Part shown: positions 59,870 to 64,000 of the stretch, piece after piece
Position numbering within the stretch: position 1 is the stretch's first letter
Layout: each line of letters starts with the position of its first letter
Origin: Oreohelix idahoensis
Lineage: Eukaryota > Mollusca > Gastropoda > Stylommatophora > Oreohelicidae
DNA length: 64,000 bases
Assembly (NCBI GenBank): GCA_024509875.1
Contig: JAMPIV010022921.1
Coordinates: 492,001 to 556,000, forward strand
Direction: 5' to 3'
Position numbers and translations under genes: made by a program
The notes under the pieces: model-generated
The model's database searches: none
Seen by the model: the letters and a program-made list of their open reading frames with translations, nothing else
What the model was told of the DNA's origin: nothing

Positions 59870-62270
59870 TAACGTAGATTTTTTGATAGGAGAATTAAGA
59901 CTTGGGTTGGTCCTTTCTGAATAGGTTAGAATAGGTGATAGACACAGTGAGAGTTAGTAAAAAGAAAATAGAATTTCCACAAGTGAGATGATAGACTGTG
60001 ATATAGAGGCTGTCTCTGAAAAATCGAGGAAATCTTCTCTCTTTCACCTATCCTCTACGACAGTTTTTAAGGCGTCAGACAGTCTAAACACAGATACATA
60101 TATTACATATATTTCCATCTACTCACGGGCACGCACATACACGTGACGACAGTTAAACACACAGACGTGGGAAATCTATAACAATGAATATATATATACT
60201 AGAACGAGCTGACCAACGCACTGATTTAGTTCAAGAGAGATTTTAATTATTATCTAAAAATATTCTCACAACACCAAAAAAATACCTCAAGGAAAACATA
60301 TACAAATAGTCATAAAATTCAAGAAAATGCTACAAGGATGATAGCCCCGTTATGATCTTAACTCTAGATTTAGCCCACAGCCCCGTTAGGATGACAGATG
60401 ATGGCCCCAAAAGTTATAGATGCATATGGTTAGGGTCTAATATTTTCCCTTTTCTTGAAGGTAAGAACTGACTTATGACAGCAGTATCTATTCTAAAGGA
60501 ACAATTAACTTAAGCAGCAAGTCTTTCATAAGGAAAAATTACAAAGTGAGTGCATTAAACAACGAACATCCTTCCGTCACTTTCACTCGGTATTTTCATC
60601 AGGGTACCCTGGCTTTCATGCTTACCTAAAAAAACTTGATGTTGATCACCGTCTGGCGCAACCTTACGACACTTCTCTACAGTGAATCTGGATTCTTTGG
60701 ATAAAGCGAATCCCAGCTCTGCAAATACAGGTTTCTTCCACTGTCTTCGGGGAGCGTTTACTTCACCAGTCAAATTTTAGATTTACTGTTAATGTCACTT
60801 GAATCAGGTTTGATAAGCAAGTTTAAACGGGCACACAGAGTTCAGAAACACGAGGATTCCCTTAATTTGGAAAAGATGACCAGTGGACAACTGCTCTCAA
60901 CAGATAGTCTTGGTTCACTATCCACTCTTTCAATAGTGTCGGAAATGTTAATGGTATTTCTTGAAATTTATTCTCGCCGCCAGGCAGCATGTATATTTCA
61001 ATTTGAGAAGAAATATGAACTGGCTCAGAAGCCCAGTATAAACATTAGTCTTTAGCAACCGTTAGTGGGATTGGTATTACTGTTTATCTCTGATGGCACA
61101 TGCACTGTCAGCCCAGTGTTACTTGAAAAAACCCCACGTGGTTAAAGATAGGAAATGTCTATGCTTCTCACAAGTATGTCTCTTTACTAAACGCCGGCAA
61201 GTTGGGTTTACCCCAGTATTCGCTGAATGAAGAAAACAACATATAATATAATATACAGAATATGTACTCGTTATAACTTACATTTTAAACGGCAAGCCTA
61301 CAGCTTGACTTTTATTTAAAGCTTCCCGTGAAATAAGTTATATTAAAAAAATCCCTCATCATGAATTAGGAATATCTGCGTATTTCCGTCACCACTCATG
61401 ATGCATCTAGCATTTATAAGTTTGTTAAGCTAGAAATATAATTTATTCTGCTTTCCACTGTATGCGTCACTAGAAAATAATACAGACTTATAAATTAATC
61501 GCTCTGCACCGAATCTAACTAGGGAAATAAATAAACGATTAACCACTTTAAACATTTCGCAAAATACTAGATATACTAGATATAATATTTTACCTCAAAC
61601 AGAACTACGTATCACAACGAAACTAAGAGACATCACTTATAAGTTTAAGTGTTCTAGACAAAAGCCCCAACTTATTTCGCAAACGAAATAATCTCCCCTT
61701 GTACGTGTAAAACACCTTACGTCAACTAGAAGACTCCCATGAATTGACACTTCTACTACTTCACGTCTCACGCTGATCAGCATGCCGTAACTGCCATCAG
61801 TGACCGAGAGTGCGCATGTCAGTTGCAAATCTCAGACAACCGTCTGCAGTGCATGGGCGATTTCCACACTCCGCCGGAGCTATTCTGACGAAAGCTCTCA
61901 TAATTGCTGCAAAATGTAGACAATCCGTCTGCCGGCCATGTCTGGCGGAGTGAATTTTCACGCTACAGGCCCAGAAACTAAGCCGAAGAAACACCGTCCC
62001 AGGGGGAAACTGTAGACAGCTGTCTGCTGGGACGTGTTCTAACACTAATGTCAGTCCGCCCAGGCACTTCACGTCTTATGCAATAATTGCGTTACTAGTA
62101 TTAGAAACGAAACAGGTAAACGTTAGGAATGAGGATGAAAATATATTTCGCAAACGAATGGATGCAAAAAAAATACATGAAAAAGGTAGACTGCGATAAT
62201 AATATTAGAGAATATGGGTGAAGGAAAAAGAAGAGGATATAGGCAATTTATGATCCAAACTCCTGGGACA
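59870..62270 (-). repeat. G4 LTR C
   Basis: Begins TAACGTAGATTTTTTG like LTR B and ends CTCCTGGGACA (a G for T change in the last block). Compared with LTR A, about 80 bp are deleted at about 61657. It closes the array; the flank AAAACTCGTTAG shows no clear duplicate at the other end. Confidence 0.9.
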
Positions 62271-62759
62271 AAAACTCGTTAGTTTGCCAATGTTCACCCC
62301 TCAATGGCTACTTCTGATGAACACAAGGGTAAAGGTAGTCTAAAACAGATACTGCCGTAGGGGAACGAAGTGTTAGAGGCTTCATTATATTAGGTCCAGC
62401 TTCGAGAGGTGGTGTGACCAGTTCTCTTCCTCGCTGCCTTTGCCTTCGCTAGCTCATGAGCCGAGTCAGGTACCCATTTACCGCTCCGTAGACTGGAACG
62501 GGATGCCACAGTGTTTGCCGCGGGATGCCAGCGCTCTAACCACTCGGAGAATCCGATGCTATCTGACTCACATATTGGAAAGAAAAGAGTATCAACATGA
62601 TTATTAGATCTAAAGCAATACCGCCACACAAAACAATTTCAGATTTACTGCCGCCCTAAGTTTTTTTCAATCGATCTGTAGCGGATGGTCTCCCTTGATC
62701 TACCGTAGTGGTCCACAAAGGTGGCCAAAGTGTTATAGTAATAGGTGAGTTTATCATAG
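62271..62759 (-). other. Flank with a tRNA-derived SINE
   Basis: Unique-looking sequence between the array and the next LTR. It contains the SINE at 62390-62560. No gene seen. Confidence 0.6.
62390..62560 (-). mobile_element. tRNA-derived SINE
   Basis: The minus strand reads AGCATCGGATTCTCCGAGTG then GTTAGAGCGCTGGCATCCCG, a tRNA-like A-box head, followed by CCAGTCTACGGAGCGGTAAA, TACCTGACTCGGCTCATGAG and a GCGAAGGCAAAGGCAGCGAG-type body. The same family, in opposite orientation and truncated, sits at 35839-35940. Exact ends and TSDs were not resolved. Confidence 0.7.
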
Positions 62760-64000
62760 TGTCGTAGATTTTCGATAGGAGAATTAAGACTTGGGTTGGT
62801 CCCTTCTGAATAGGTTGGAATGAGTGATAGTCACAAGTTGAGATAGTAAAAGAAATTGATTCCACGAGTGAGATGATAGAATGTGATATAGAGGCTGTCT
62901 CTGAAAGGGGAAAAAAAATTCTTCTCCCTCTCACCTATCTTCTACGACAACTTTACAGCGTCAGACAGTCTACACACAGATATATATATTACATATATTT
63001 CTATCTACTCACGGGCACGCACATACACGTGACGACAGTTAAACACACAGACGTGGGAAATCTATAACAATGAATATATATATTAGTTGAACGAGCTGAC
63101 CAACGCACTGATTTAGTTCAAGAGAGATTTTATTATTATCATCTAAAAAAAATCTTCTCACAACACCAAAAATTACATCAAGGAAAAACATATACAAATA
63201 GTCATAGAATTTAAGAAAAAGTTACAAGGATGATAGCCCGTTAGGATCTTACTCTAGGTTTAGCCCACAGCCCCGTTAAGAGAACAGATGATGGCCCAAA
63301 GAGTTATAGATACATAGGGTTGAGTCTAAGAGGTGTCTTTCTTTCTCGTAAATGTATGAACAGAGTTGGATAATCTGATTTAGCTTAAGAAGAAGAAACT
63401 CTAGCATTTGTAACAGATTCTGCAGATTTTAAAATTTAAGATAGCAAATGGGTGACAATAATACACCGGTAAAATAACACTCTGGCCTGTGTACTCTCAT
63501 TCATTCAGCCATGGCCTTGCTCACACATATATACTCACAACTTTGCTCGCTGCCTCTGGGAACATAATAATTCTAGGACCTTCGCACAGACCCGAAAAAT
63601 GCAGTCAGCGACCAAGAAACCCCCAGTTCCAAAAGACGTACTGAACTCTCTGTCTCAGGGAATCGATTCCTTGGGTGTTTTAATTTTTTTCGAATGTCTG
63701 ATTAAGTCACATAAAATTTGTCCAGGCACGAAAGTTAGCAGAGCACAATGTCATTAGCTTTGGATTCTAGGATTTAAGGAATGTCAGATCGGTGTCTTCT
63801 TTCAGGCAGGTACTATATTAGGTCACCACAATACTAGTCACAATCTCTGTCGGAATGTTAATGTTATTCTTGTAATATTCTCGCCGCCAGGCAGCATGTA
63901 CATTTAAATTTGTGGAGCAATATGAACTGGCTCAAAAGCCCAATATATATTTCTAGTCCTTAGAAACCGTTAGTGGGATTGCTATTCCTGTCTCTCTCTG
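62760..64000 (-). repeat. G4-type LTR D, diverged, runs off the window
   Basis: Starts TGTCGTAGATTTTCGATAGG, the most canonical G4 LTR end in the window, and aligns with LTRs B and C throughout with many substitutions and indels. It is probably the 3' LTR of another minus-strand element beyond the right edge; only its first about 1.24 kb are visible. Confidence 0.8.

Larger units (their letters stand above)
35941..62270 (-). mobile_element. G4: tandem array LTR A, internal, LTR B, internal, LTR C
   Basis: Three long LTRs and two internal regions in the same minus-strand orientation share the middle LTR: LTR A 35941-38252, internal 38253-42256, LTR B 42257-44057 plus 55203-55886, internal 55887-59869, LTR C 59870-62270. 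LTR B is split by G3. Such LTR-internal-LTR-internal-LTR arrays usually come from unequal recombination between LTRs. Each internal region codes for gag, protease and integrase, and then stops close to the polypurine tract; there is no RT or RNase H. Both units share a frameshift inside integrase. The array cannot move by itself. Confidence 0.9.

Noticed and set aside
35941..62270. Envelope gene making any of these elements a retrovirus
   Set aside because: No open frame with a signal peptide and membrane anchor follows pol in any family.

Overview
The window is animal DNA made almost entirely of nested and tandem retrotransposons. It shows no operons or bacterial signals. The evidence for an animal is one spliced host-type exon (4761-5006, resembling the IgGFc-binding N-terminal domain), tRNA-derived SINEs, RTE-like LINEs and four families of Ty3/Gypsy-type LTR elements. 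The organism is probably a marine invertebrate, perhaps a mollusc; this is a weak inference from the exon and the element types. No complete host gene is visible.

Left part (1-11.8 kb): a 5'-truncated LINE on the minus strand (about 547-3300, endonuclease plus reverse transcriptase, two frameshifts); a decayed LINE 3' end on the plus strand (3615-3985); the host exon; a short retroposon with a 13-bp target-site duplication and a GAA tail (5417-5652); a diverged LTR fragment from 5705; then long stretches with no recognisable gene.

Middle part (11.8-33.5 kb): one nest. A minus-strand LINE (LINE-B) is broken by a 2238-bp solo LTR (12710-14947, TSD GAGTG) and by LTR element G1 (15053-33047, TSD ATGAG, two 1300-bp LTRs). 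G1 is itself interrupted by LTR element G2 (22251-31406, TSD CGTAG, two 1144-bp LTRs that look identical). G2 is the youngest. Its gag-pol frame is about 4.9 kb long with a single visible lesion, an A9 run near its start.

Right part (34-64 kb): LINE fragments and a tRNA-derived SINE, then a tandem LTR array of family G4 on the minus strand: LTR A, internal, LTR B, internal, LTR C. LTR B is split by family G3 (44058-55202, TSD GTGAC). G3 is itself a partly deleted tandem (LTR, internal, LTR, partial internal, partial LTR). Another diverged G4-type LTR runs off the right edge.

The main biological point is that the LTR elements carry integrase upstream of reverse transcriptase (gag-PR-INT-RT-RH, complete in G1 and G2). 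This is the rare Gmr1-type order, known in a branch of Ty3/Gypsy, and their gag proteins have a SCAN-like capsid region. G3 and G4 are complementary deletion forms. G3 keeps gag, RT and RNase H but has lost protease and the integrase core. G4 keeps gag, protease and integrase but has no RT or RNase H. G1 and G2 share an unusual C-x2-C-x13-C-G-H motif between gag and protease. TSDs, LTR ends, primer-binding sites and polypurine tracts were read directly from the sequence. Family and domain names are recognitions by eye, without database searches.
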